The position numbers and the translations under genes were made by a program. From JAVBMO01 sp031552355 (GTDB lineage: Bacteria; Bacteroidota; Bacteroidia; Bacteroidales; P3), in contig JAVBMO010000071.1 in assembly GCA_031552355.1 (NCBI GenBank), positions 1 to 7,832 of the forward strand: 7,832 nt of DNA, read 5' to 3'. Every line of letters begins with the position of its first letter. The first letter of the stretch is position 1. Shown here in pieces: positions 1-6,233 of the stretch. The notes below the pieces were generated by a model. It was not told where the DNA came from and ran no database searches. It saw nothing but the letters and a program-made list of their open reading frames with translations.

Positions 1-464
1 GCTTTAGAAACGGTTATTCCTGCCATTTCCACACCACATCCGAATATGGCAAACCCAATACAGGCAACCTTTGCTGATGCGGGAAAATCAGGTAAAAAAG
101 AATTGAAAAATTCAAACCCCAAACCACCATTATTAAAATATTCGCTTACTCCGTACAGCTTTATGCTTGCGCCAAGCACCATTACACTACCTGCTAAAAG
201 AGCAGTGAAACGAACGCCCATTTTGTCGAGGATAATTCCTGCAAAAATGAGGAAGAAGACAAATACATTTAAGAAAAATTCAGAACCACCCACCGAACCA
301 AAAGTGTCGGGTGACCACTGCAATTTTGTTTCCAATAAACCCTGAATGGGCGCCAAAACATCCACAAACATGTATGCAAAAAACATGGTGGACGAAACTA
401 ACAGCAACGCAATCCATCGTGCAACAGCAGAATCGCGTAACAATTTTTGTACATTTTCTGTCAT
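1..464 (-). CDS. MFS transporter, N-terminal part (cut by window edge)
   Basis: Reading the minus strand from the ATG at 464 gives 154 open codons to the window edge, so the 3' part of the gene is missing. The translation begins MTENVQKLLRDSAVARW and is strongly hydrophobic, with likely membrane segments near residues 15-37, 63-79, 86-101 and 132-152. Residues 76-85 (GIILDKMGVR) fit the loop 2-3 signature of the major facilitator superfamily (G-x3-D-[RK]-x-G-x-[RK]), which is the main basis for the call. It would be an inner-membrane secondary transporter; the substrate cannot be read from this part. It is divergent from the ribosomal-protein operon and has its own promoter box about 26 nt upstream of the start. 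The plus-strand open frames over this stretch are its shadows. The family is fairly sure, the substrate unknown. Confidence 0.8.
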   Translation of the reverse strand, partial: MTENVQKLLRDSAVARWIALLLVSSTMFFAYMFVDVLAPIQGLLETKLQWSPDTFGSVGGSEFFLNVFVFFLIFAGIILDKMGVRFTALLAGSVMVLGASIKLYGVSEYFNNGGLGFEFFNSFLPDFPASAKVACIGFAIFGCGVEMAGITVSK

Positions 465-489
465 AACTTTTAAAGTATTAAATTTTGTG

Positions 490-497
490 CAAAAGTA
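490..497 (-). promoter_or_regulatory. Bacteroidota -7 box for the MFS gene
   Basis: On the minus strand this is TACTTTTG, a full match to the Bacteroidota -7 consensus TAnnTTTG. It lies 25 nt ahead of the ATG at 464, so the transcript would have a short leader. No clear TTG/TTTG -33 element lies at the usual 19-21 bp spacing, so only half of the promoter is well supported. Confidence 0.5.
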
Positions 498-580
498 CAC
501 AAAAACAAAAAGGGATAGCTTTTGTAAAAACAAAACTTTTTATCTCGCTTTATAATTTTCAAATCTATCAAGCATATATG

Positions 581-609
581 AGGTTTTAAACATTCTATTG
601 TTAAAACCT
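581..609. other. Small hairpin in the divergent intergenic region
   Basis: AGGTTTTAA (581-589) and TTAAAACCT (601-609) form a perfect 9-bp inverted repeat around an 11-nt loop. It lies between the two divergent promoters. There is no clean T tract on either strand, so it is not called a terminator. The remainder of the 308-bp gap 465-772 is A+T-rich, with no gene seen. Confidence 0.35.
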
Positions 610-685
610 TTCCTTCAAATATATTGAATTTAAAAGGATTCGCAAACGGTTTTTATCGTTTTTAGTATTAAATAATTAGAAAAAG

Positions 686-716
686 TTTGTCAGTTTGAAA
701 TTTAGTTGTACCTTTG
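686..716 (+). promoter_or_regulatory. Bacteroidota promoter for the rplM-rpsI-rpsB-tsf operon
   Basis: TTTG at 686-689 and TACCTTTG at 709-716 are separated by 19 bp, a full match to the Bacteroidota housekeeping promoter (TTTG, 19-21 bp, TAnnTTTG). The rplM ATG is 56 nt after the box, giving a leader of roughly 50 nt. This is the best promoter in the window and fits a strongly expressed ribosomal-protein operon. Confidence 0.75.
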
Positions 717-772
717 CACTCCTTTTATCATATATGGTAAATTATTTTTTTTGAAACAATAGATAGATTGCA

Positions 773-1228
773 ATGAGCACATTAAGCTACAAAACAGTAT
801 CTGCAAAAAAGGAAACCGTTCAAAAGGAATGGATAATTATTGACGCAGAGAACCAAATTTTAGGTCGCTTATCCACAAGAGTAGCAAACATTTTGAGAGG
901 TAAACACAAACCATCTTACACTCCTCATGTTGATTGTGGTGATAATGTAATTGTTATTAACGCTGAAAAAGTGCGTTTTACAGGAAACAAATTGACTGAA
1001 AAATTATACGTTCGTTACACCGGATACCCAGGTGGACAACGTTTTGCTACACCAAAACAATTGCTTGACAAACATCCAATTCGTATTGTAGAACATGCTG
1101 TAAAAGGAATGTTGCCTAAAAACCGTTTGGGAAGCGAATTGTACAGAAATTTGCATGTTTATGCCGGAAACGAGCATCCACATGAAGCACAACAACCTAA
1201 GTTAGTGAAATTAGAAAATTTAAGATAA
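773..1228 (+). CDS. rplM: 50S ribosomal protein L13
   Basis: The gene encodes 151 residues, the usual size for L13, an early-assembling protein of the large subunit that binds 23S rRNA. The N-terminal half carries WIIIDAENQILGRLST (about residues 20-35) and the RGKHKPSYTPHVDCGD block. The C-terminal half has the family's conserved stretch from VEHAVKGMLPKN through LGSELYRNLHVYAG and ends in the HPHEAQQP motif. The ATG at 773 gives the expected N-terminus with the short extension common in Bacteroidota; no strong Shine-Dalgarno precedes it. It is the first gene of the operon, behind the promoter at 686-716, and its stop is only 4 bp ahead of rpsI. The L13-S9 pair is conserved across bacteria. 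Confidence 0.97.
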   Translation: MSTLSYKTVSAKKETVQKEWIIIDAENQILGRLSTRVANILRGKHKPSYTPHVDCGDNVIVINAEKVRFTGNKLTEKLYVRYTGYPGGQRFATPKQLLDKHPIRIVEHAVKGMLPKNRLGSELYRNLHVYAGNEHPHEAQQPKLVKLENLR

Positions 1229-1232
1229 TCAC

Positions 1233-1619
1233 ATGGAAGTAATCAACACACTTGGCAGAAGAAAAACAGCCGTAGCGCGTATTTACATGACTCCCGGAAA
1301 TGGGACTATTACTGTAAATAAGAGAGATTATAAAGAATATTTTCCTACAGGTCCTCTTCAATACATCATTCGTCAAGCTTTTGAAATTAGCAATGCAACC
1401 GAAAAATGGGATGTGAAAGCTAATCTTGATGGTGGTGGTATTAAAGGACAAGCTGAAGCTTTGCGTTTGGCTATTTCAAGAGCTCTTTGCGAAGTAGATG
1501 CAGAAAACAGACCTGCATTGAAAGTTCAAGGTTTGCTTACTCGTGACCCCCGTATGGTTGAACGTAAAAAACCGGGTCGTCCAAAAGCGCGCAAACGCTT
1601 CCAATTCAGCAAACGTTAA
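1233..1619 (+). CDS. rpsI: 30S ribosomal protein S9
   Basis: The gene encodes 128 residues, normal for bacterial S9, a small-subunit protein of the 30S head. Seen in the translation are GRRKTAVAR (8-16), the family signature GGGIKGQAEA (67-76) and the very basic C-terminal tail ending KARKRFQFSKR. In S9 the last residues reach the P site and contact tRNA, and the terminal Lys-Arg is present, so the functional end is intact. It follows rplM by 4 bp and is presumably translated from the same mRNA. A gap of about 110 bp holding a long hairpin separates it from rpsB. Confidence 0.97.
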   Translation: MEVINTLGRRKTAVARIYMTPGNGTITVNKRDYKEYFPTGPLQYIIRQAFEISNATEKWDVKANLDGGGIKGQAEALRLAISRALCEVDAENRPALKVQGLLTRDPRMVERKKPGRPKARKRFQFSKR

Positions 1620-1651
1620 TCGTTTAATATATAGATATTGTTTAGTATCGA

Positions 1652-1696
1652 AACTGCAAAGACTTTTTGAATTTGTTCAAAAACTACTTTGCAGTT
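1652..1696 (+). promoter_or_regulatory. Long hairpin in the rpsI-rpsB gap (possible rpsB leader or weak terminator)
   Basis: AACTGCAAAG (1652-1661) pairs perfectly with CTTTGCAGTT (1687-1696), and TTTTTGAA (1664-1671) with TTCAAAAA (1676-1683). The result is a 10-bp stem, a small asymmetric internal loop, an 8-bp stem and a TTTG loop. No T tract follows, so it is not a standard intrinsic terminator. It ends 34 nt before the rpsB start, in a place suited to control of rpsB. Confidence 0.6.
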
Positions 1697-1730
1697 GAAT
1701 TATTTTGAAAGTAAACAAATTTTAAAAAAC

Positions 1731-2615
1731 ATGAAATTAGAATTCGAAAAAATGTTGGATGCAGGTTGCCACTTCGGCCACCTGAAAAGAAAATGGAATC
1801 CTAAAATGGCTCCTTATATTTTTATGGAGCGCAACGGAATCCACATTATTGACTTGCACAAAACGCAAGCTAAAGCAGAAGAAGCTGCAAATGCTCTTCA
1901 GCAAATTGCAAAATCAGGTAAGAAGGTTTTGTTTGTGGCTACTAAAAAACAAGCAAAGGAAATTGTAGCAGAGCAAGCAAAAAGAGTAGGAATGCCTTTC
2001 GTTACAGAACGTTGGCCCGGTGGGATGCTTACTAACTTTGCCACTATTCGTCGTACTGTGAAAAAAATGAATTCTTTGGATCGTTTGATTAACGATAAAG
2101 AATTTACAAACATATCAAAAAGAGAACGTTTGCAAATTCAACGTGAACGCGCTAAATTGGAAAAAACTTTGGGAAGTATTTCTGATTTGTCTCGTTTGCC
2201 TTCAGCTCTTTTCATTGTGGACATCCGCAAAGAACACATTGCTGTTGCTGAAGCAAAACGTTTGAACATTCCAACATTTGCATTGGTTGATACAAATTGT
2301 AATCCCGATTTGATCGATTTCCCAATTCCTGCAAATGATGATGCTTCGAAATCTATCGCTTTGATTTTAGCTGCTATGACAGATTCTATTGAAGAGGGTT
2401 TGAACGAGCGTAAGATGAATAAAGATTTGAAAGCTGAAGATGATGCAACAGATGATACAGCAGAATTTTCAGACAAAAATTTCGATGATATAGATGAATT
2501 AGAAGATGCCGACTCCCTTAAAAGAGCCAAAAAAGCCGGAACAACAGAAGGTGAGGCCGAAGGAGAAAAAGCAAAAAGACCAAGAAAAGTAGTAAGCAAA
2601 AAAACTACAAAATAA
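1731..2615 (+). CDS. rpsB: 30S ribosomal protein S2 with a long charged C-terminal tail
   Basis: From the ATG at 1731 the protein has 294 residues and starts MKLEFEKMLDAGCHFGHLKR, matching the S2 N-terminus. The open frame extends upstream to a TTG at 1689, but that codon lies inside the hairpin's right arm and would add 14 unconserved residues, so it was rejected. Conserved blocks include GHLKRKWNPKMAPYIF (16-31), FVATKKQA (68-75), RWPGGMLTNF (94-103), PSALFIVD (157-164) and the FPIPANDDASKSI region (197-209). S2 joins the 30S subunit late, near S1 at the mRNA platform. Residues from about 232 form a tail beyond the S2 fold: first acidic (rich in Asp and Glu, about 235-262), then basic (ending KRPRKVVSKKTTK). 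Such tails vary between Bacteroidota and this one is longer than the core of about 240 residues needs. Confidence 0.96.
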   Translation: MKLEFEKMLDAGCHFGHLKRKWNPKMAPYIFMERNGIHIIDLHKTQAKAEEAANALQQIAKSGKKVLFVATKKQAKEIVAEQAKRVGMPFVTERWPGGMLTNFATIRRTVKKMNSLDRLINDKEFTNISKRERLQIQRERAKLEKTLGSISDLSRLPSALFIVDIRKEHIAVAEAKRLNIPTFALVDTNCNPDLIDFPIPANDDASKSIALILAAMTDSIEEGLNERKMNKDLKAEDDATDDTAEFSDKNFDDIDELEDADSLKRAKKAGTTEGEAEGEKAKRPRKVVSKKTTK

Positions 2616-2626
2616 ATTTTTAAAGT

Positions 2627-2658
2627 AGGCAAGTATTCTTAGAACTACTTGCCTTTTT
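2627..2658 (+). terminator. Terminator-like hairpin between rpsB and tsf
   Basis: AGGCAAGTA (2627-2635) pairs with TACTTGCCT (2646-2654). TTC (2636-2638) and GAA (2642-2644) extend the stem to 12 bp with one bulged C, followed by five Ts (2654-2658). It lies 11 nt after the rpsB stop and 25 nt before the tsf start. As tsf has no clear promoter of its own, it probably causes partial termination, lowering tsf relative to rpsB. Confidence 0.7.
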
Positions 2659-2673
2659 AATAACATTAAAAAT

Positions 2674-2678
2674 AAGGA
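2674..2678 (+). promoter_or_regulatory. Shine-Dalgarno-like AAGGA before tsf
   Basis: AAGGA sits 5 nt ahead of the tsf ATG at 2684. It is worth noting because the other genes here lack a recognisable Shine-Dalgarno sequence, as is usual in Bacteroidota. It supports the chosen tsf start. Confidence 0.45.
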
Positions 2679-2683
2679 TTAAT

Positions 2684-3502
2684 ATGGCTATAAGTGCTGC
2701 AGATGTAAATAAACTTCGCCAAATGACCGGCGTTGGAATGATGGATTGTAAAGCTGCTTTGACAGAATGTGATGGCGATTTCGAAAAAGCTATTGACTAT
2801 TTGCGTCAAAGAGGGCAAAAAATGGCAAACAAAAGAGCTGACCGCGAAGCAAACGAAGGGGTTGTTCTTGCAAAATCTACAGGCGATTTTGGCGCTGTTT
2901 TGTTATTAAGTTGCGAAACAGATTTTGTTGCTAAAAACCAGGATTTTATCAATGTTGCAGGGTCTATTTTGGACAAAGCTTTGTCTGTAAAAGCAAAAAC
3001 CAAAGAAGATGTACTTGCGTTGGAAATCAATGGTTTGAAAATTGAAACTTTGATTTTGGAACAAGTGGCTAAAATTGGTGAAAAAATTGAATTGGCTGCA
3101 TACGAATGTGTTGAAGCTGCAAGCGTTTGCGCTTATATTCACCAAGGAAACAGATTGGCTACTTTAGCCGGTCTTTCACAAGCCGGTTTTGAAGAAGCCG
3201 GAAAAGACATTGCTATGCAAATTGCTGCCATGGCGCCGATCTCTTTGGACAAAAACAGCGTTCCTGCTGATGTAATTGAAAGAGAAATGGAAGTTTACCG
3301 TGGTCAAATTCGCGAAGAAGGAAAACCAGAAAACATGGTAGAACAAATTGCTGCCGGAAAATTGAATAAATTTTTCAAAGAAAGCACTCTTTTGAGCCAA
3401 GAATTTATCAAAGATTCAAAGAAAAACGTTGCCGATTACTTGACCTCTGTAAATGCAGGATTGACAGTAACTTCATTCAAACGTGTTGCTTTAGGTGCAT
3501 AA
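2684..3502 (+). CDS. tsf: Translation elongation factor Ts
   Basis: EF-Ts exchanges GDP for GTP on EF-Tu in the cytoplasm. The 272-residue product begins with the UBA-like N-terminal domain containing LRQMTGVGMMDCKAAL (11-26), the family signature. This is followed by the core domain with CETDFVAKN (77-85), whose TDFV element is inserted into the EF-Tu nucleotide-binding region in the known complex. The C-terminal part ends in a typical TSFKRVALG segment. The start is fixed by the conserved N-terminus and the upstream AAGGA. The size is close to E. coli EF-Ts (about 280); from memory, Bacteroides EF-Ts is about 330 residues owing to an insertion in the C-terminal half, which this copy lacks. 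It follows rpsB in the universal order and is closed by a strong terminator. Confidence 0.97.
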   Translation: MAISAADVNKLRQMTGVGMMDCKAALTECDGDFEKAIDYLRQRGQKMANKRADREANEGVVLAKSTGDFGAVLLLSCETDFVAKNQDFINVAGSILDKALSVKAKTKEDVLALEINGLKIETLILEQVAKIGEKIELAAYECVEAASVCAYIHQGNRLATLAGLSQAGFEEAGKDIAMQIAAMAPISLDKNSVPADVIEREMEVYRGQIREEGKPENMVEQIAAGKLNKFFKESTLLSQEFIKDSKKNVADYLTSVNAGLTVTSFKRVALGA

Positions 3503-3523
3503 GAATTTTAAATAAAAAATAAG

Positions 3524-3555
3524 AAAAGGCTGTCTATTTGGGCAGCCTTTTTTTT
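3524..3555 (+). terminator. Intrinsic terminator after tsf
   Basis: AAAAGGCTG (3524-3532) pairs perfectly with CAGCCTTTT (3543-3551), with a T-G and a C-G pair possible above it, and the T run 3548-3555 has eight Ts. This is the strongest intrinsic terminator in the window and ends the ribosomal operon 22 nt after the tsf stop. Confidence 0.88.
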
Positions 3556-3580
3556 AGGATAAAAACGAATTTTACAAACA

Positions 3581-4363
3581 GTGGATACAGCAGTTCGTGC
3601 AAAGAAACATTTAGGGCAACACTTTTTGAGAGATGAAAATATTGCCCTCAAAATAGTGGAAAGCCTTTCCGATGAAACAAAAAATGTATTGGAAATTGGT
3701 CCCGGAATGGGTGTGCTGACCAAGTATTTGCTGCAATCTTCCTGCCAGGTAAAAGTGATTGAAATAGATACGGAATCTGTAGAATACCTTTCGCAACATT
3801 ATCCGGCATTGAATGGAAATATTATTTCCGGCGATTTCCTGAAATTGGATATTTCCGGTATTTTTCAAGAAAAATTTTCTGTGATAGGGAATTTCCCTTA
3901 CAATATTTCAGGGCCTATTTTGTTCAAAATTTACGAAAACAGGAATCAAATAACCGAAGCAGTCGGTATGTTTCAAAAAGAAGTTGCAGAACGTGTTGCA
4001 GCCAAGCCCGGAAATAAAACGTATGGGATTTTAAGCGTGCTGCTCACTGCTTTTTATACCATAGATTATCTGTTTACTGTCCATGAACATGTTTTTTCGC
4101 CGCCACCCAAAGTGAAATCTGCTGTAATCCGGCTTAGAAGAAATGCTGTAGATTCTTTGCCTTGCAATGAAAAATTGTTTACACAGGTTGTGAAAACAGC
4201 GTTTAATCAACGGCGAAAAACTCTTCGCAATGCGCTGAAACCTTTATGCAACACTGATAGTTTGGATTCCGAACTGCTGAATCAGAGAGCGGAACAACTT
4301 TCTGTAGAAAATTTTATCGATTTGACGAAAAAAATAGAATTCTCCAAAAATAACCTTTCATGA
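3581..4363 (+). CDS. rsmA: 16S rRNA dimethyladenosine transferase RsmA (KsgA)
   Basis: RsmA uses S-adenosylmethionine to dimethylate two adjacent adenosines in the 3'-terminal helix of 16S rRNA, a late 30S checkpoint. The 260-residue protein shows the N-terminal GQHFL (12-16), SAM motif I EIGPGMG (38-44), the acidic end of motif II VIEID (59-63), GDFL (84-87) and the catalytic motif IV NFPYNIS (104-110). The usual motif is N-[LI]-P-Y-N; Phe in the second place is a conservative variant. FNQRRKTLRNAL in the C-terminal half is also typical. The start is a GTG, since no ATG lies between the upstream in-frame stop (TAA at 3560-3562) and the conserved N-terminus. The gene begins only 25 nt after the tsf terminator, with no clear promoter, so it may depend on read-through. 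Its TGA overlaps the ATG of the next gene. Confidence 0.96.
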   Translation: MDTAVRAKKHLGQHFLRDENIALKIVESLSDETKNVLEIGPGMGVLTKYLLQSSCQVKVIEIDTESVEYLSQHYPALNGNIISGDFLKLDISGIFQEKFSVIGNFPYNISGPILFKIYENRNQITEAVGMFQKEVAERVAAKPGNKTYGILSVLLTAFYTIDYLFTVHEHVFSPPPKVKSAVIRLRRNAVDSLPCNEKLFTQVVKTAFNQRRKTLRNALKPLCNTDSLDSELLNQRAEQLSVENFIDLTKKIEFSKNNLS

Positions 4364-4926
4364 ATATTGGAGCATTGATTATTATTGCGGCAGCGCTTTG
4401 TATCGATTCCGGCATTATTTCTCTGACCGTAGGTTTACAAAAAAATGTAAAAAATACGCGAGGTCTTCGTTTGGCTGTAATTTGCGCCCTTTGCCAAGGG
4501 GGGCTTTTCTTGGCCGGAATGCTCTTTAGTTTGGCTTTTAAGAAAGGGTTTGATTCTTATGACCACTGGGCCGCTTTTGTCGTGCTATTTATCATAGGTT
4601 TAAAAATGTTATTGGAAATAAGAAAGGCAGATTCTTCTGCAAAGGAATTTGATGTAACTCATACCTTGGTGCTTTTTGGCTTGGGTTTAGCCACAAGTAT
4701 CGATGCTTTGATTGTGGGTTTTGGTTTAGGAATGACGATGGCAAGCATTTTTCAGAAAATATTTTCCGCCTCAATTGTTTTTGTCTTAACGTTCATTTTT
4801 TCCATCAGCGGATTTTATTTAGGCAGAAAACACAAATTTGTGCCTGTGAAATTCAGCACAGCAGTGGGTGCATTTACATTGATAGGATTTTCGATAAAAA
4901 TACTATTTGATCACGGCGTTTTTTAA
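4360..4926 (+). CDS. mntP: Putative manganese efflux pump, MntP family
   Basis: The 188-residue protein is an inner-membrane protein with about six membrane segments (roughly residues 3-25, 35-57, 68-86, 102-124, 133-155, 165-184), the size and layout of MntP, which exports Mn(II). The two halves repeat each other, as expected for this family: ALCIDSGIISLTVG (12-25) and ATSIDALIVGFGLG (111-124) each place an Asp (D16, D115) in a first repeat helix, where MntP has conserved acidic residues. DHWAAFVVLFIIGLKM (68-83) and the C-terminal ILFDHG also match. The ATG overlaps the rsmA stop in ATGA, indicating translational coupling. No yybP-ykoY manganese riboswitch is visible, as there is no upstream gap to hold one. 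It could be a diverged family member with another substrate; the family is well supported, Mn export is by homology. Confidence 0.85.
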   Translation: MNIGALIIIAAALCIDSGIISLTVGLQKNVKNTRGLRLAVICALCQGGLFLAGMLFSLAFKKGFDSYDHWAAFVVLFIIGLKMLLEIRKADSSAKEFDVTHTLVLFGLGLATSIDALIVGFGLGMTMASIFQKIFSASIVFVLTFIFSISGFYLGRKHKFVPVKFSTAVGAFTLIGFSIKILFDHGVF

Positions 4927-4934
4927 GAAAAAAG

Positions 4935-4942
4935 TACCTTTG
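4935..4942 (+). promoter_or_regulatory. TAnnTTTG box immediately before rsgA
   Basis: TACCTTTG is a full match to the Bacteroidota -7 box and is identical to the box before rplM. It ends 4 nt before the rsgA ATG at 4947, so transcription would start at or near the start codon. The nearest TTTG upstream (4906-4909) is 25 bp away, longer than the usual 19-21, so the -33 part is weak. Confidence 0.45.
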
Positions 4943-4946
4943 CAAT

Positions 4947-5903
4947 ATGGAAACAAAAGTATTCAGAGGACTTGTGGTGAAAGCAACCGGAAGTTGGTAC
5001 AATGTTCGTGTGGAAAATATCCAAGAGATTTTTCAATGCCGTATTCGAGGTAATTTCCGCTTGCAGGGCATCAAAGCCACCAATCCCGTTACAGTGGGCG
5101 ATTGGGTGAAATTTCAGCTTTTAGCCGAGGAAAATGCAGGAGTTATTACCGAAATTGAAGACCGCAGAAACTATATTATCCGAAAATCTGTCAATTTGTC
5201 GAAGCGAACCCATGTTTTGGCCGCCAATATAGACCAGGCTGTTTTGGTTATTAGCCTTTCAAATCCAAGGACTTCCACCGGTTTTATAGACCGTTTTTTG
5301 GTCAATGCGGAATCCTACCATATCAAAACACTTTTGGTTTTCAATAAAATGGATTTGTTTGAAGGAACTATTAAAAAGCAGTATGACGAAATCCGTTCCA
5401 TTTATGAAAAAATAGGCTATTCATGTATTGCTGTTTCGGCTTTGGAAGGCACCAATTGTAATGAATTGAAAATGCTTTTGCAGAATAAAGTCAATATGCT
5501 TGTAGGCCACTCAGGTGCAGGGAAATCGGCTCTGATAAACCAAATAGATCCTTCGTTGAACCTGAAAACCGGATCCATTTCGAATTGGAGCGGAAAAGGA
5601 ACACATACAACAACTTTTTCCGAAATTTTTCCACTTTCGTTTGGCGGCGATATTATCGACACACCCGGTATCAAAGAATTTGGAATGGTGGATTTACAGA
5701 AAGAAGAAATTTCAAGATATTTTCCTGAAATGTTCCGGTTTTTACACGATTGCCGGTTTAATAATTGTACTCATGAACATGAACCTGCCTGTGCTGTAAA
5801 AAAGGCACTGGAACATGGCGAAATCAGCGAAATCCGTTATCAAAATTATTTGAATATTCTGCATGGTGAGGAAATGGACACAGAAGAATGGGAAAACAGG
5901 TAA
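4947..5903 (+). CDS. rsgA: Ribosome small-subunit-dependent GTPase RsgA
   Basis: RsgA is a GTPase that checks the decoding centre of the maturing 30S subunit and releases maturation factors. The 318-residue protein has an N-terminal OB-fold (about 1-80), then a circularly permuted GTPase domain in the diagnostic order G4-G5-G1-G2-G3: NKMD (133-136), SALEG (164-168), P-loop GHSGAGKS (187-194), GTHTTT (218-223) and DTPG (238-241). A C-terminal zinc site has C269, C274, H276 and C282 in the family's C-x4-C-x-H-x5-C spacing, and all key residues are present. It lies 20 bp after mntP, with its own TAnnTTTG box, so it may be both co-transcribed and separately transcribed. RsgA and RsmA act in the same late 30S maturation step, which fits their proximity. 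Downstream there is no gene for 330 bp. Confidence 0.97.
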   Translation: METKVFRGLVVKATGSWYNVRVENIQEIFQCRIRGNFRLQGIKATNPVTVGDWVKFQLLAEENAGVITEIEDRRNYIIRKSVNLSKRTHVLAANIDQAVLVISLSNPRTSTGFIDRFLVNAESYHIKTLLVFNKMDLFEGTIKKQYDEIRSIYEKIGYSCIAVSALEGTNCNELKMLLQNKVNMLVGHSGAGKSALINQIDPSLNLKTGSISNWSGKGTHTTTFSEIFPLSFGGDIIDTPGIKEFGMVDLQKEEISRYFPEMFRFLHDCRFNNCTHEHEPACAVKKALEHGEISEIRYQNYLNILHGEEMDTEEWENR

Positions 5904-6028
5904 ATTGAAAATGAAACAGATGAAAATCAGGATTTTAAAATTTGAAGATTTGGCAATGAGAAAATATTTTAAACGACAAAAGCTATCTTTGAGATTTTTA
6001 TGTATTTTCATTCCTAATTGAAAAACTT
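5904..6028. other. Non-coding stretch after rsgA, nothing clear
   Basis: This A+T-rich left part of the rsgA-dtd gap holds no gene. An isolated TATCTTTG (5984-5991) matches the TAnnTTTG box but has no -33 partner in range. It could be a weak promoter for dtd, whose leader would then contain the foldback element. No terminator for rsgA is visible here. Confidence 0.3.
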
Positions 6029-6207
6029 AGGAACTATTTAAAAATTATTGCCGTCTGCTTTAGCTGACGGATTTTTGAGTTGTGAAAAACATTTGGGGCT
6101 TTAGCCCAACTAAAAAAGTGAAACTGTTTGGCTATGATTTATATTTAAACCCATTGCTTTTAAGCAACGGCAATGATTGCTGTTATTTACAAATTTAAAC
6201 AGTTCCT
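6029..6207. repeat. Foldback (MITE/REP-like) element with three TTTA-loop hairpins
   Basis: The 179-bp element is bounded by AGGAACTATTTAAA (6029-6042) and the inverted copy TTTAAACAGTTCCT (6194-6207), 13 of 14 positions matching. An inner pair, ATTGCCGT (6047-6054) and ACGGCAAT (6167-6174), is perfect. Inside are three hairpins with GC-closed stems: 6051-6070 (CCGTC/GACGG arms, one T-T mismatch, TTTA loop), 6096-6107 (GGGC-TTTA-GCCC) and 6151-6170 (TTGCT-TTTA-AGCAA, with outer CC/GG). No open frame and no clear target duplication are seen. It resembles the small non-autonomous or REP-type palindromic repeats scattered in Bacteroidota intergenic regions; copy number is not known from this window. 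It may also end rsgA transcription. Confidence 0.6.
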
Positions 6208-6233
6208 TATTTCGTAATTTATAATTAAAGAAA

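Noticed and set aside
46..555. Two plus-strand open frames at 46-345 and 346-555.
   Set aside because: They lie over the minus-strand MFS gene, have no protein-like composition, and the opposite frame has membrane segments and an MFS motif.
1689..1730. Upstream TTG start for S2 giving 308 residues.
   Set aside because: It lies in the right arm of the hairpin and adds unconserved residues; the ATG at 1731 gives a normal S2 N-terminus.
5984..5991. TATCTTTG box as a dtd promoter.
   Set aside because: No -33 element at the right distance, and the start would be about 240 nt before dtd across a repeat; kept only as a remark.
5742..6011. Minus-strand 89-residue frame overlapping the rsgA end.
   Set aside because: Most of it is antisense to conserved rsgA sequence and it shows no domain.
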